NCBI RefSeq assembly: GCF_001976145.1
Contig: NZ_MOXD01000003.1
Coordinates: forward strand, 124,001 to 188,000
Reading direction: 5' to 3'
Length of the DNA stretch: 64,000 nucleotides
Source: Serratia oryzae
GTDB lineage: Bacteria; Pseudomonadota; Gammaproteobacteria; Enterobacterales; Enterobacteriaceae
The position numbers and the translations under genes are program-made. The notes under the pieces are model-generated. The model was not told the origin of the DNA. It made no database searches and worked only from the letters and a program-made list of their open reading frames with translations. Below are positions 10,122 through 18,708 of the stretch, piece by piece (position 1 is the first letter of the stretch; every line of letters starts with the position of its first letter).

Positions 10122-10664
10122 TTATGGATACCGTTTTTTGCCCGGTATCATTCTGATCAAGGTGTTATCCAGCATAATATAGTGATGAAACAGTGCCCCA
10201 ACCGCATGAATACCGACAATAAAGTACCCAACATCGGCAATCAGCTCATGGAGCTCTTTCAGATTATGTTGTACGTCAGCATTCGGCAGGCCCGCAATCG
10301 GCATGGGGTATGAGAAAAATGACCATTCCACATTGCCGTAATACAGCGATAAGCCCCCCAGCAAAGGCAGGCTGATGAACATCAGGTAAAGAATGCCATG
10401 GGTCGCTTTGGCTAAACGAATCTGCCAGCGTGGAGGCGTTGGGATTATCTCTGGATCTTTATAGGCAAACTTGAGGACAACCCGAATTAACATCAGGAAC
10501 AATATCGTGACCCCAAAGGTGTAATGCAGTGTTTTCATCCACTCCCTGAGATTGCTGCCCTTGGGTGCAATCCCTTTCAGTTCCATCACGGCATAAGTGA
10601 GCACGACCAAAATGAAGATTACCCAATGGAAAAAGATCTGACTCGGTGCAAACTTCCGGTTCAT
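10122..10664 (-). CDS. cybB: Cytochrome b561
   Basis: Four-helix inner-membrane dihaem b protein of the CybB/YodB family that oxidises ubiquinol or takes part in superoxide-linked electron transfer. Four hydrophobic segments are visible with histidines in FFHWVIF, LHYTFGV, ATHGILYL and HAVGALFHHY; the C-terminus DNTLIRMIPGKK is typical. The start at 10664 (MNRKFAPSQ) is chosen because AAAGGGGG sits just upstream, while the longer frame from 10679 would place that site inside the gene. Confidence 0.88.
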   Translation of the reverse strand: MNRKFAPSQIFFHWVIFILVVLTYAVMELKGIAPKGSNLREWMKTLHYTFGVTILFLMLIRVVLKFAYKDPEIIPTPPRWQIRLAKATHGILYLMFISLPLLGGLSLYYGNVEWSFFSYPMPIAGLPNADVQHNLKELHELIADVGYFIVGIHAVGALFHHYIMLDNTLIRMIPGKKRYP

Positions 10665-10765
10665 GCTTCCCCCTTTCATCTCAATATATAAACTACGCCA
10701 ACTATAGTCCTGTTTAGTTAAATCAACATTAAAAGGCTCTCTTTGCCTTTAGCTGCTGCTCATTG

Positions 10766-10847
10766 AAATTCGTATCCAGGTGCGAATTTTAATGATATTC
10801 GTATCCAGATACGAATATTTGACAAGTTCGTCTTTGGATGCGAATTT
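10766..10847 (+). promoter_or_regulatory. Three evenly spaced 24-bp palindromic operators
   Basis: Three imperfect palindromes lie at 10766-10789, 10795-10818 and 10824-10847, each exactly 29 bp from the next. Shared pattern: TTCG-(T/C)-(A/C)-T-C/T...then the mirrored GATGCGAA or ATACGAA arm. The middle copy is nearly perfect (ATTCGTATCC-AGATACGAAT). They occupy the promoter of the SatD-like gene. Even spacing near three helical turns suggests cooperative binding by a dimeric regulator on one face of the helix; the regulator is not identified, although SatD itself has a predicted C-terminal DNA-binding segment. A 9-codon ORF (10851-10880) lies between the last operator and the gene start. Confidence 0.8.
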
Positions 10848-10881
10848 ACTATGACACCCTCCTCTCTTGTTGGTCGATAAA

Positions 10882-11481
10882 ATGAAGGCAAAAATCAGCG
10901 TCATCACTGGAGATTTGGCAAATTCACAGCAGGTTGATACAGCCAGCTATATTGCACATCTCGATAAGTTACTCTCCGAGCTACAACAAGCCAAGCGCCT
11001 ACAACAATACGATATCTTTCGCGGTGATAGTTTCCAGATCGTCTCTAAGCCAGAGCAGGGATTGCTCTTGGCTGTGTATATCCGTATCGTACTACGGGCA
11101 TCCAATACCGCTCACTGGGATGCTCGTTTAGCCATAGGATTGGGTACCCAACAGGCAAAAAACACCGGTTATGGCAGCGCATTCCTTAATTCCGGCAACT
11201 CGCTGGATAACATGGCAAAAAATTGCTATCTGGCTCTGAAAACCGACAATGAAAAAATCAACAGCATTGTCAGCGATCTGTTGCCGATGTTAGATCATGT
11301 CATCGGCCGTTTGTCACAGTCTGAAGCCAAGATTGTCCAGGCCAGGATGTTTACCTGCACCAACAAAAGCGTAGCCGCAGCGTTGCAGAAAGCGACCTCT
11401 ACGGTCTCTGCCACCTTAAAACGGGCTGCCTTTGACGAGATGATGCGATTTATCACGGCAATAAACAGGATCACCTCATGA
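10882..11481 (+). CDS. SatD-family-like protein
   Basis: About 199 residues. The N-terminus MKAKISVITGDLANSQQV and FRGDSFQIV resemble the SatD family. The C-terminal part LSQSEAKIVQARMF...VAAALQKATSTVSATLKRAA looks like a helix-turn-helix that could bind DNA. The ATG at 10882 is preferred over an upstream in-frame TTG at 10867. The stop overlaps the start of the next gene (ATGA), so the pair is translated together. Function is not established in the family; three palindromic operators upstream make autoregulation a reasonable guess. Confidence 0.75.
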   Translation: MKAKISVITGDLANSQQVDTASYIAHLDKLLSELQQAKRLQQYDIFRGDSFQIVSKPEQGLLLAVYIRIVLRASNTAHWDARLAIGLGTQQAKNTGYGSAFLNSGNSLDNMAKNCYLALKTDNEKINSIVSDLLPMLDHVIGRLSQSEAKIVQARMFTCTNKSVAAALQKATSTVSATLKRAAFDEMMRFITAINRITS

Positions 11482-12254
11482 CGGATTTAACCTATGCCTC
11501 ACTGTTGATCTGGATGCTGGTCGTCCATCTGGTTGCCGATTTTCCTCTGCAACCACTCAGTTGGGTGCAGGATAAGGCCCAGAATCGCCGCCGTTCGCGT
11601 TTTCTACTGTTACATGCCCTGCTGCATGGCGTGCTGGCAGCTTTTGCTATCTCTCTATTTGGCTTAATTCATAGCGGATTATCGGCCCTAAACGTGTTGA
11701 GCGCACTGCTGATAATCAGCATCAGCCATTACCTGATCGACTTGATGAAAGTGACCTGGTTCACTCGGATAAGCTCAGTGAACAGTCTCTTGCTGGATCA
11801 GGGGTTACATATGGCCGTTATCCTTTGCCTGTGGCTGTATCTCAGCCCGCATGCTGGAGAAGTGCTATATGTCATATGGCAACAGGCGTCCGGTTGGCAA
11901 CTCAGTCTGACTTTACTGGCCTATCTGCTGATTTATATGCCCATGGGCATTCTGATCGGGCAGTTGCTGGCGCACTGGGCACCACAAATGCCGCTCAGTG
12001 CCAAAGCTGATAACGACTCACTGCTACGGGCGGGTAAACAAATTGGTTATCTGGAGAGAACGCTGATCCTGACGTTTGTGCTGATTGGGCAGATTCCTGC
12101 CATCGGTTTTCTGCTGGCAGCAAAGTCCATTTTCCGCTTTGGCGATCTACGGCAAACTGGGGATAAAATGCGTACCGAGTATGTGCTACTCGGTACGCTG
12201 TTTTCTTTTACGCTCACCATCATGCTGGGGCTGATGATCAAGAAATTATTATAA
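11478..12254 (+). CDS. DUF3307 membrane protein
   Basis: 258 residues with about seven hydrophobic segments. The start contains HLVADFPLQPLSWVQDKA and later HYLIDLMKVTW, the conserved polar motifs of DUF3307. The partner gene upstream is SatD-like, a pairing that recurs in bacteria. Biochemical function is unknown. It is convergent with mgtB; the two stops are about 5 nt apart on opposite strands (overlap 12249-12254), leaving no room for a separate terminator. Confidence 0.8.
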   Translation: MTDLTYASLLIWMLVVHLVADFPLQPLSWVQDKAQNRRRSRFLLLHALLHGVLAAFAISLFGLIHSGLSALNVLSALLIISISHYLIDLMKVTWFTRISSVNSLLLDQGLHMAVILCLWLYLSPHAGEVLYVIWQQASGWQLSLTLLAYLLIYMPMGILIGQLLAHWAPQMPLSAKADNDSLLRAGKQIGYLERTLILTFVLIGQIPAIGFLLAAKSIFRFGDLRQTGDKMRTEYVLLGTLFSFTLTIMLGLMIKKLL

Positions 12255-14948
12255 CCACTCCCCGAAACGGCGAATGTAGAAGCGCTTCATCAGTTGCGCC
12301 ACGACGCAATAGCTGACCAAGGTTGCTGCTAACCAAGGGAAGTATTCCCACGGCAATGGCTGTAGGCCAACCCAAGCGCCGAGCGGCGAGAACGGAATAT
12401 AAATACCGAGCGCCATGATAATCCCTGTGGTCAGCAACACTGGCAACGCGGCCGTGCTCTGGATGAATGGGATCTTCTGGGTTCGCAGCATATGCACCAC
12501 CAGCGTTTGTGACAACAACCCTTCAATAAACCAGCCAGACTGGAACAGCGCCTGATGTTCCACACTATTGGCAGCAAATACGAACCACATCAGGGCATAG
12601 GTGGTGATGTCAAAAATAGACGATGTCGGCCCAATCCACAGCATAAAGCGGCCAATGTTTTTAGCATCCCACTTGCGCGGTTTACGCAGGAACTCTTTGT
12701 CCATCTTGTCCCATGGCAACGACAATTGGGAAATGTCATACATCAGGTTCTGTAACAGCAGGTGGATCGCAAGCATCGGCAGAAAAGGAATAAAGGCACT
12801 GGCAACCAGAACAGAGAACACGTTACCGAAATTGGAACTGGCGGTCATATTCAGGTATTTGATGATATTGCCGAAGGTTTCGCGCCCTTTGATGACCCCT
12901 TCTTCCAGCACCATCAGGTTCTTTTCCAGCAAAATGATATCGGCCGATTCTTTGGCAATATCGGTGCCGGTATCAACGGAAATCCCTACGTCAGCATCGC
13001 GCAACGCCGGAGCATCATTGATGCCATCTCCCAGAAAACCAACCGTATGGCCGTTGGCCTGCAGCATCTGCAGCACACGTGATTTCTGCAATGGCGTCAG
13101 TTTGGTGAATACCGTGCGCTGCTCCACTTCACGTGCCAGCCGAACGTCATCCATCTGTTCGATTTCCAAACCAGAGAGCGGCTCTCCGGGCTCCAAGCCA
13201 ACATCACGACAAATTTTGCAGGTGATCACCGGGTTATCACCGGTCAGCACTTTCACCGCTACGCCATTTTCCTGCAATGCCGCAATCGCTTCCTGCGCAC
13301 TTTCCTTCGGCGGATCGAGGAAGGTCAACAGCCCTTCAATCACCAGATCGCGCTCATCCGCCACGCTGAGTGGCAGCGTGCAGCCTTCCTGCCCCAGATC
13401 GCGCGTGGCCAGCACCAGCACACGGAAACCATCTTCGTTGTACTGGCAGGCCAATGCCTGCAAAGCAGCACGGCGCGCGTCATCAATCTCCAGTACCTGC
13501 TGACCTTCGCGCATGTGGGTGGCGATTGCCAGCATCTCTTCCACGGCACCTTTACAGATCAGCAACTGGCGCTGCTCTTCATCCTGCACCACAATCGACA
13601 GGCGACGGCGTACAAAATCAAACGGCAGTTCATCCACCTTGCTATAACGCCCGAGTGCCTCAACGCCCGGTTTGCCACGCCCAAAGCGGATCACTGCCTG
13701 ATCCATCAGGTTTTTCATTCCGCTTTGATGGAAACTGTTCAACCAGGCCAGATGCAGTACGTGGCTGTCTTTGTTACCGTTCACATCCAGATGATGCTCT
13801 AGGATGATACGATCCTGCGTCAAGGTACCGGTTTTATCGGTACAAAGCACATCCATCGCGCCAAAGTTCTGAATGGCATTCAGACGCTTGACCACCACCT
13901 TGCGGCGCGCCATGGCGATCGCGCCTTTCGCCAGGTTGGAACTGACAATCATTGGCAGCATTTCTGGCGTCAGGCCAACGGCCACCGCTAACGCAAACAG
14001 CGCTGCCTCCGTCCAGTCGCCCTTGGTGAAGCCATTGATCAGCAAGACGATGGGTACCATCACCAGCATAAAGCGGATCAACAGCCAACTGACGCTGTTC
14101 ACCCCCCGATCAAACGCGGTTTGTGAGCGGGAACCGACAATCGACTTGGCCAGAGAACCAAAGTAGGTGCGGCCCCCGGTCGCTACCACTACCGCCGAGG
14201 CAGTGCCGCTGGCAACGTTGGTTCCCATCAGGCAAATATTCGACAGCTCGAGCAACTCGCTTTCGCTGGAGGCATCGATTTCAGTCGATTTCTGACTAAC
14301 GTTACCCAGCGCGTCATATTTCTCGATCGGGATCGCTTCACCGGTCAAGATGGCCTGGCTGATAAACAGGTCACGGGAACTGAGCAACCGCACATCCGCA
14401 GGCACCATATCCCCAGCGGAAAGTTGGATAATGTCGCCCGGGACCAGTTCCCGAATCGGGATTTCCACCGCCAAGGCTTGAGCGCTGAAACTGCTGCGGC
14501 GCAGCACCGTCGCGGTCGTTCGCACCATCGATTTCAGTGATTCGGCAGCTTTGTTGGTACGATATTCCTGCCAGAAACGCAGCAAACCGCTCAACGTCAC
14601 CATCACCAGAATAATGATCACGCCGGTGAGCTCAGTTTCTTCACCGTGCCGGGCCGGAAGCCAATAGTCGGTAAAGAAACTGATCCCCGCCAACACCATC
14701 AAAACAAAAATAAACGGGTTATTAAATGCGCTGATGAGCTGCACCAATGCATGGGGGGCCTTCTCATGAGCAACCTGATTGGTGCCAAAGTGTTGCAAAC
14801 GTTCTTGTGCATCTTCCTGAGTTAATCCAATGCGGCTACAGTTTAAATTTGCCAACGTCTGATCGAGGCTGTTCTTTGCCTCAAGAGCGATGGCATAGGG
14901 CGTGCTGTTTTTATCACGGCGGCGTGCTTTTTCTTTAATATAGGTCAT
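12249..14948 (-). CDS. mgtB: Magnesium-importing P-type ATPase MgtB
   Basis: P3B-type ATPase that brings Mg2+ into the cytoplasm. The 899 residues include LTGEAIPIEKYD (about 201), the phosphorylation site CTDKTGTLTQDR (Asp at about 371), TGDNP, and [20 protein letters not shown], followed by six membrane helices. The central and C-terminal sequence (MTASSNFGNVFSVLVASAF, QLSLPWDKMDKEFLRKPRKW) matches MgtB of Salmonella more closely than MgtA. It is preceded by mgtC on the same strand with a 196-bp gap, as in mgtCB operons. Expected induction is by low Mg2+ through PhoP. Confidence 0.95.
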   Translation of the reverse strand: MTYIKEKARRRDKNSTPYAIALEAKNSLDQTLANLNCSRIGLTQEDAQERLQHFGTNQVAHEKAPHALVQLISAFNNPFIFVLMVLAGISFFTDYWLPARHGEETELTGVIIILVMVTLSGLLRFWQEYRTNKAAESLKSMVRTTATVLRRSSFSAQALAVEIPIRELVPGDIIQLSAGDMVPADVRLLSSRDLFISQAILTGEAIPIEKYDALGNVSQKSTEIDASSESELLELSNICLMGTNVASGTASAVVVATGGRTYFGSLAKSIVGSRSQTAFDRGVNSVSWLLIRFMLVMVPIVLLINGFTKGDWTEAALFALAVAVGLTPEMLPMIVSSNLAKGAIAMARRKVVVKRLNAIQNFGAMDVLCTDKTGTLTQDRIILEHHLDVNGNKDSHVLHLAWLNSFHQSGMKNLMDQAVIRFGRGKPGVEALGRYSKVDELPFDFVRRRLSIVVQDEEQRQLLICKGAVEEMLAIATHMREGQQVLEIDDARRAALQALACQYNEDGFRVLVLATRDLGQEGCTLPLSVADERDLVIEGLLTFLDPPKESAQEAIAALQENGVAVKVLTGDNPVITCKICRDVGLEPGEPLSGLEIEQMDDVRLAREVEQRTVFTKLTPLQKSRVLQMLQANGHTVGFLGDGINDAPALRDADVGISVDTGTDIAKESADIILLEKNLMVLEEGVIKGRETFGNIIKYLNMTASSNFGNVFSVLVASAFIPFLPMLAIHLLLQNLMYDISQLSLPWDKMDKEFLRKPRKWDAKNIGRFMLWIGPTSSIFDITTYALMWFVFAANSVEHQALFQSGWFIEGLLSQTLVVHMLRTQKIPFIQSTAALPVLLTTGIIMALGIYIPFSPLGAWVGLQPLPWEYFPWLAATLVSYCVVAQLMKRFYIRRFGEWL

Positions 14949-15144
14949 GACGCTATTCTCTTATTTTACTCTGCACACAGGGGAACCCCGCCCGGATTAA
15001 CGGGTGAACATGCGCAAAGCGGAATTTATTGAATTAGCGTTGTTAACGTCATTATTATTGCGCTAACAACGCAGAATAATAAACGCTCCGGGGTGCTCGT
15101 CCATAACGGCTCCTTATCACCAAGCAGGTGAATGTTGATAATAA

Positions 15145-15843
15145 TTAAACCGGCAATTCAGAAGCGACTCGCCAATGCACCGCACTGACGCTTTTTTCCA
15201 GACTGACGCGGCAGACAATATTTTCAATATCTTTCTGTGCAACGGGATTGGCGATAATTTCCGCACACACTTCTAACTGGCCAGGAATGGCAATATCGGC
15301 ACTGCGCAGCGATTGCAAACGTAATGCAACGCCGTTCAACGCTTGCAGAATTAACGTGCGTACCAATATTTCATCCTGTTCGCCACAGGTCACCATGATG
15401 CGGTAGCGTAATTCCAGATCAACCGCCTGTTGTTGCGGTTGCAGATTAATACGCTGCGCCGCTTCACGCAGCAGAATGTTGGCACACAGGATCACCAGCG
15501 TCGCCAGCACGGCCTCCCAATGTTGCCCCAGGCCGCACAACACGCCGATCGCCGCAGAACACCACAGCGTCGCCGCCGTATTCAACCCACGAATATTGAG
15601 ACCTTCACGCATAATGACGCCAGCGCCAAGAAAGCCGATCCCGGAAACAATTTGCGCAGCGATACGCCCAGCACTAGAGGGTTCCGTGGTAAACGAACTC
15701 AGGATAAATACCGCAGCACCGGTCGCCACTAACGCATTGGTACGTAAGCCGGCCATACGTTGCCGCCATTGCCGCTCGGCCCCAATAATTGCGCCCAGGC
15801 TCATCGCCAGTAATAAATTTAAGACAAAAGGAGTCATAGCCAT
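15145..15843 (-). CDS. mgtC: MgtC/SapB-family protein
   Basis: Inner-membrane protein of 232 residues. N-terminal part has several helices with MSLGAIIGAERQWRQRMAGLR, ALVATGAAVFILSSF and GIGFLGAGVIMREG, the signature MgtC membrane domain; the C-terminal ~85 residues form the soluble ACT-like domain. In Salmonella MgtC inhibits the F1Fo ATP synthase and helps survival at low Mg2+. The ribosome site AAGGGGAAG precedes ATG. A long upstream leader with a PhoP-box-like repeat and a short ORF indicates regulation of the mgtCB type. Confidence 0.94.
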   Translation of the reverse strand: MAMTPFVLNLLLAMSLGAIIGAERQWRQRMAGLRTNALVATGAAVFILSSFTTEPSSAGRIAAQIVSGIGFLGAGVIMREGLNIRGLNTAATLWCSAAIGVLCGLGQHWEAVLATLVILCANILLREAAQRINLQPQQQAVDLELRYRIMVTCGEQDEILVRTLILQALNGVALRLQSLRSADIAIPGQLEVCAEIIANPVAQKDIENIVCRVSLEKSVSAVHWRVASELPV

Positions 15844-16317
15844 GATCTTCCCCTTAATAAACAGCAGGAGGGTGAATCATGTGCTGTTAAGCACACGCAA
15901 GATTGCGCTGACAATAAATCAGCGGATTAGCGTTGAATGCCTGGAGGGAAAAGGTTGTAGCGATGAAAGACCATAATAATATCCGAATCAAATCTCCCGA
16001 AGCCATTCAGCCTCAGGTACAACAATGATGTTCGGGTTGGCACAACTCGGAAGAACAAGAGAGGGTGCTGCCCGCCGTGTTCGGCAAGCAACAAATCAGA
16101 AGGAGATCGGTCAGCTTGCCTTAATTATTTCGCTGCTACTACAACTGTCCAATTGATTTTCTCCGCTGAAATTTTGGCTGAAGTATAGTTATGTGGCCCT
16201 ATGAAGTAAAGACTAATTTATTAAACGAATACTAAACTGAATATCCTCGTTATTTAATTATGTCGGTAATAATCTCCCCTAAATAATTTGCGTGACAGAA
16301 AAGTAAGCCCCCCTGAT
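15844..16317 (-). promoter_or_regulatory. mgtC promoter and long leader
   Basis: On the minus strand GTTTA-N6-GTTTA (16222-16237) gives two half-sites 11 bp apart, the PhoP-box spacing. About 380 nt lie between this box and mgtC, similar in scale to the riboregulated Salmonella mgtC leader. The leader can form hairpins at 16083-16120 (GGCAAGC/GCTTGCC) and two mutually exclusive ones at its end: GTGC 15881-15884 with GCAC 15891-15894, or AACAGCA 15860-15866 with TGCTGTT 15882-15888. A short ORF ends inside this switch. Confidence 0.65.
15887..16006 (-). CDS. Possible mgtC leader peptide, 39 aa
   Basis: An ATG at 16006 preceded by TGAGG (spacing about 5) opens 39 codons that end 43 nt before mgtC. 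The product begins MASGDLIRILLWSFIATTFS and is hydrophobic, like a signal peptide. Its stop codon lies in the loop of the terminal hairpin GTGC/GCAC, so a ribosome finishing here would favour the alternative fold in front of the mgtC ribosome site. Known mgtC leaders of Salmonella also encode short regulatory ORFs (mgtM, mgtP), but I see no sequence similarity that proves homology. Confidence 0.45.
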   Translation of the reverse strand: MASGDLIRILLWSFIATTFSLQAFNANPLIYCQRNLACA

Positions 16318-17187
16318 TCACCCGAGTTGTTGCTGTAACCAATGCAGTAGTGCTTCAACCGCAGGTTGCAAACCCGTGGCCTGCGGCCACACCAGATAAG
16401 TATCGTCATTCCCCAAACGCTGTGCCGCTGCTAACGGCACCAACCGGCCCTCAGCAATCAAGTCGCCGACCAGTACCGCTTTCACCAAGGCAATGCCAAA
16501 CCCCTGTTCAGCAGCGCGGATCAGCAAACCTGCATCATTAAATAGCGCCACTTGCTGACCACCGCTGGCATACCCTTGTGACTGAAACCAGGTACGCCAA
16601 GGCGTGACATCATGTTCAAGCAGGGGAAGCGTGGCCTCAGCACGGGCAAAAGCCTGCTGCCACTGCAAGGCCAACGTCGGGGTGGCAACCGGCACCACTT
16701 CACCTGTGGCAATTCGCTGTGCTTGCACACCTGGCCATGTTCCCTGCCCCAGGCGAATCGCCGCATCAAAACCTTTACGAGCCAAATCCTGTACGACCAG
16801 GGTAGCGTCAATATCCAACCGAATCCCAGGGCAAGCACGATGGAACTCTGCCAATCGAGGCAATAACCAATAATGGGCAAAAGAAGGCAGTACGCTGATG
16901 CGCAACGTTTGGCTTGCCGCAATCCGTCTGACACGGCTGATACCTTGCTGCAAGGCTACCAACGCGGGTTCAGCCACGGCCAGCAGTTCACGACCGGCAG
17001 CATTCAGCCGCACCCCACGCCCATTACGCTCAAATAACGGACAACCAATGGCCTGTTCGAGTTGCTGAATCTGTTGGCTGACGGCGCCATGAGTCAGGTG
17101 TATCTGTTGCGCGGTTGCGCGCAGATTTTCCAACCGAGCAGCAATAATAAACGTTGGTAAAAGATGAACAGGCAGACGATCGTTCAT
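16318..17187 (-). CDS. LysR-family transcriptional regulator
   Basis: 289 residues: winged helix-turn-helix at the N-terminus (NLRATAQQIHLTHGAVSQQI, then QLEQAIGCPLFERNGRGVRL) followed by a LysR substrate-binding domain. The style (LPTFIIAARLENLRATA) is of the GcvA-like branch. It is divergently placed 105 bp from the PLP decarboxylase gene at 17293, so it most likely controls that gene. Ligand unknown. Confidence 0.88.
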   Translation of the reverse strand: MNDRLPVHLLPTFIIAARLENLRATAQQIHLTHGAVSQQIQQLEQAIGCPLFERNGRGVRLNAAGRELLAVAEPALVALQQGISRVRRIAASQTLRISVLPSFAHYWLLPRLAEFHRACPGIRLDIDATLVVQDLARKGFDAAIRLGQGTWPGVQAQRIATGEVVPVATPTLALQWQQAFARAEATLPLLEHDVTPWRTWFQSQGYASGGQQVALFNDAGLLIRAAEQGFGIALVKAVLVGDLIAEGRLVPLAAAQRLGNDDTYLVWPQATGLQPAVEALLHWLQQQLG

Positions 17188-17292
17188 TGCTGGTTAGCCT
17201 TATTATCCAAAAAGGCTATTTTTCATCGATATTGATGCCAATGCAAATCCTCTATTCTGTCATCTTAACTTATTGGCACTGAGGAAAAATAC

Positions 17293-18708
17293 ATGCACCC
17301 TCGTTTACAACAGGATCTTGACGATCTTCCCGGCATACTTGACCACACCAATCAGTTGGCAAAAGGGTTTCTCGCAGGGCTGCAGCAGCGCCCAGTATGC
17401 CCGCCATTGGCCGAACAAGAGCTTAACGCCGAGGATAAAATACTGCGGGAAGAAGGCCACGGAGCACTAGCTGCTCTGGACGATTTTTGGCAGCGTTATG
17501 CCACAGGGCTCTCTGCTAGCGCCGGACCACGCTATTTTGGCTTTGTCACCGGAGGTAATACTCCGGCGGCCTTAGCAGCCGACTGGCTGGTTAGCACTAC
17601 CGACCAGAATAGCCTGCTCAGCCATGATACCATTGCTGCAGCCATCGAGTTGGCCACGATTGAGCAACTCAAAGCACTCTTGCATCTGCCGGCTGATTTC
17701 AGCGGTAGCTTTGTCAGCGGAGCCACTATGGCCAACTTTGTCGGTATCGCTATCGGCCGCCAATGGCTTGGGCTGCAGCGCGGAATTGATGTGGCACAGC
17801 AAGGGCTGGCAGCCTTGGGCCCAATTCAGGTGCTTTCAGCCAATGCACACTCCAGCAGTGTGAAATCACTCGGCATGCTCGGTATCGGACGTGATGCACT
17901 ACAAAGCATCGCCCAGCAGGACAACTCGGAAGCGATCGACATCACCGCTTTGGAACAGCATCTTGCTGCGACGCCCGGCAGACCGACGATGGTATTAGCC
18001 AGCGCGGGGACGGTGAACACCGCCACCTTCGACGATCTGCCTGGTTTGCTGGCGTTACGCGAGCGCTATCCATTCTGGCTGCATGTAGATGCCGCATTCG
18101 GCGGCGTGGCCGCCTGTTCCCCCCGCTATGAACACTTGCTGCAAGGCTGGCAACAAGCCGACTCGATCACCGTCGATGCGCACAAATGGATGAACGTCCC
18201 CTATGACAGCGCGATTCAGTTCACCCGTCATTTGGCGCTGCAAATGCAGGTATTCCAGAATCACTCAGTTTATCTGGAAGCCCCGACCTTGCGCCCAGAT
18301 AACTATCTGCACCTGACGCCAGAGAACTCACGGCGTTTTCGCGCTCTGCCATTATGGATGGCATTGAAGGCTTACGGCCGCAACGGCATGCGGGAGATTG
18401 TGGAGCGGAACGTCACACTAGCACGCCGTTTGGGGGAGGGGTTAGCGGCCAGTAAAGGATTCCGCCTGCTGGCCCCGGTCAACCTGAACATCCTGTGCTT
18501 TGCCTTGACAGAGATTGAAGGTGAAGCAGAAGCCGCGCGTGACCGTTTTCTCGCACGTCTGGATCAGCATGGAGTAGTGCGCTGTACACCCACTCACTAT
18601 GCCGGTCAGCCTGGCATTCGTGCTGCACTGGTAAACTGGATGACCGAGGAGCGGGATATCATCTTGGCATTAGAATCAATGCGTACCTGCCGGTCAGAGG
18701 CTATTTAA
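17293..18708 (+). CDS. PLP-dependent group II decarboxylase-like protein
   Basis: 471-residue fold-type I PLP enzyme of the aromatic-L-amino-acid/glutamate decarboxylase superfamily. Seen: TGGNTPAALAADWLVSTTDQ, GSFVSGATMANFVGIAIGRQ, LHVDAAFGGVAA with the cofactor Asp, and the Schiff-base Lys in VDAHKWMNVPYDSA. Family members decarboxylate aromatic amino acids, but some act as aldehyde synthases or other lyases, so the substrate is open. It stands alone beside its divergent LysR regulator. The start follows TGAGGAAAAATAC. Confidence 0.85.
   Translation: MHPRLQQDLDDLPGILDHTNQLAKGFLAGLQQRPVCPPLAEQELNAEDKILREEGHGALAALDDFWQRYATGLSASAGPRYFGFVTGGNTPAALAADWLVSTTDQNSLLSHDTIAAAIELATIEQLKALLHLPADFSGSFVSGATMANFVGIAIGRQWLGLQRGIDVAQQGLAALGPIQVLSANAHSSSVKSLGMLGIGRDALQSIAQQDNSEAIDITALEQHLAATPGRPTMVLASAGTVNTATFDDLPGLLALRERYPFWLHVDAAFGGVAACSPRYEHLLQGWQQADSITVDAHKWMNVPYDSAIQFTRHLALQMQVFQNHSVYLEAPTLRPDNYLHLTPENSRRFRALPLWMALKAYGRNGMREIVERNVTLARRLGEGLAASKGFRLLAPVNLNILCFALTEIEGEAEAARDRFLARLDQHGVVRCTPTHYAGQPGIRAALVNWMTEERDIILALESMRTCRSEAI

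Noticed and set aside
10766..10847. CRISPR-like repeat array
   Set aside because: Regular 29-bp period at first suggests repeats, but each unit is a palindrome with only 5 bp between units and no spacers; it lies in a promoter.
12601..13503. 300-aa open frame on the plus strand
   Set aside because: It is antisense to mgtB, whose P-type ATPase motifs cover the same bases; the antisense product has low-complexity Ser/Arg-rich sequence typical of a shadow frame.
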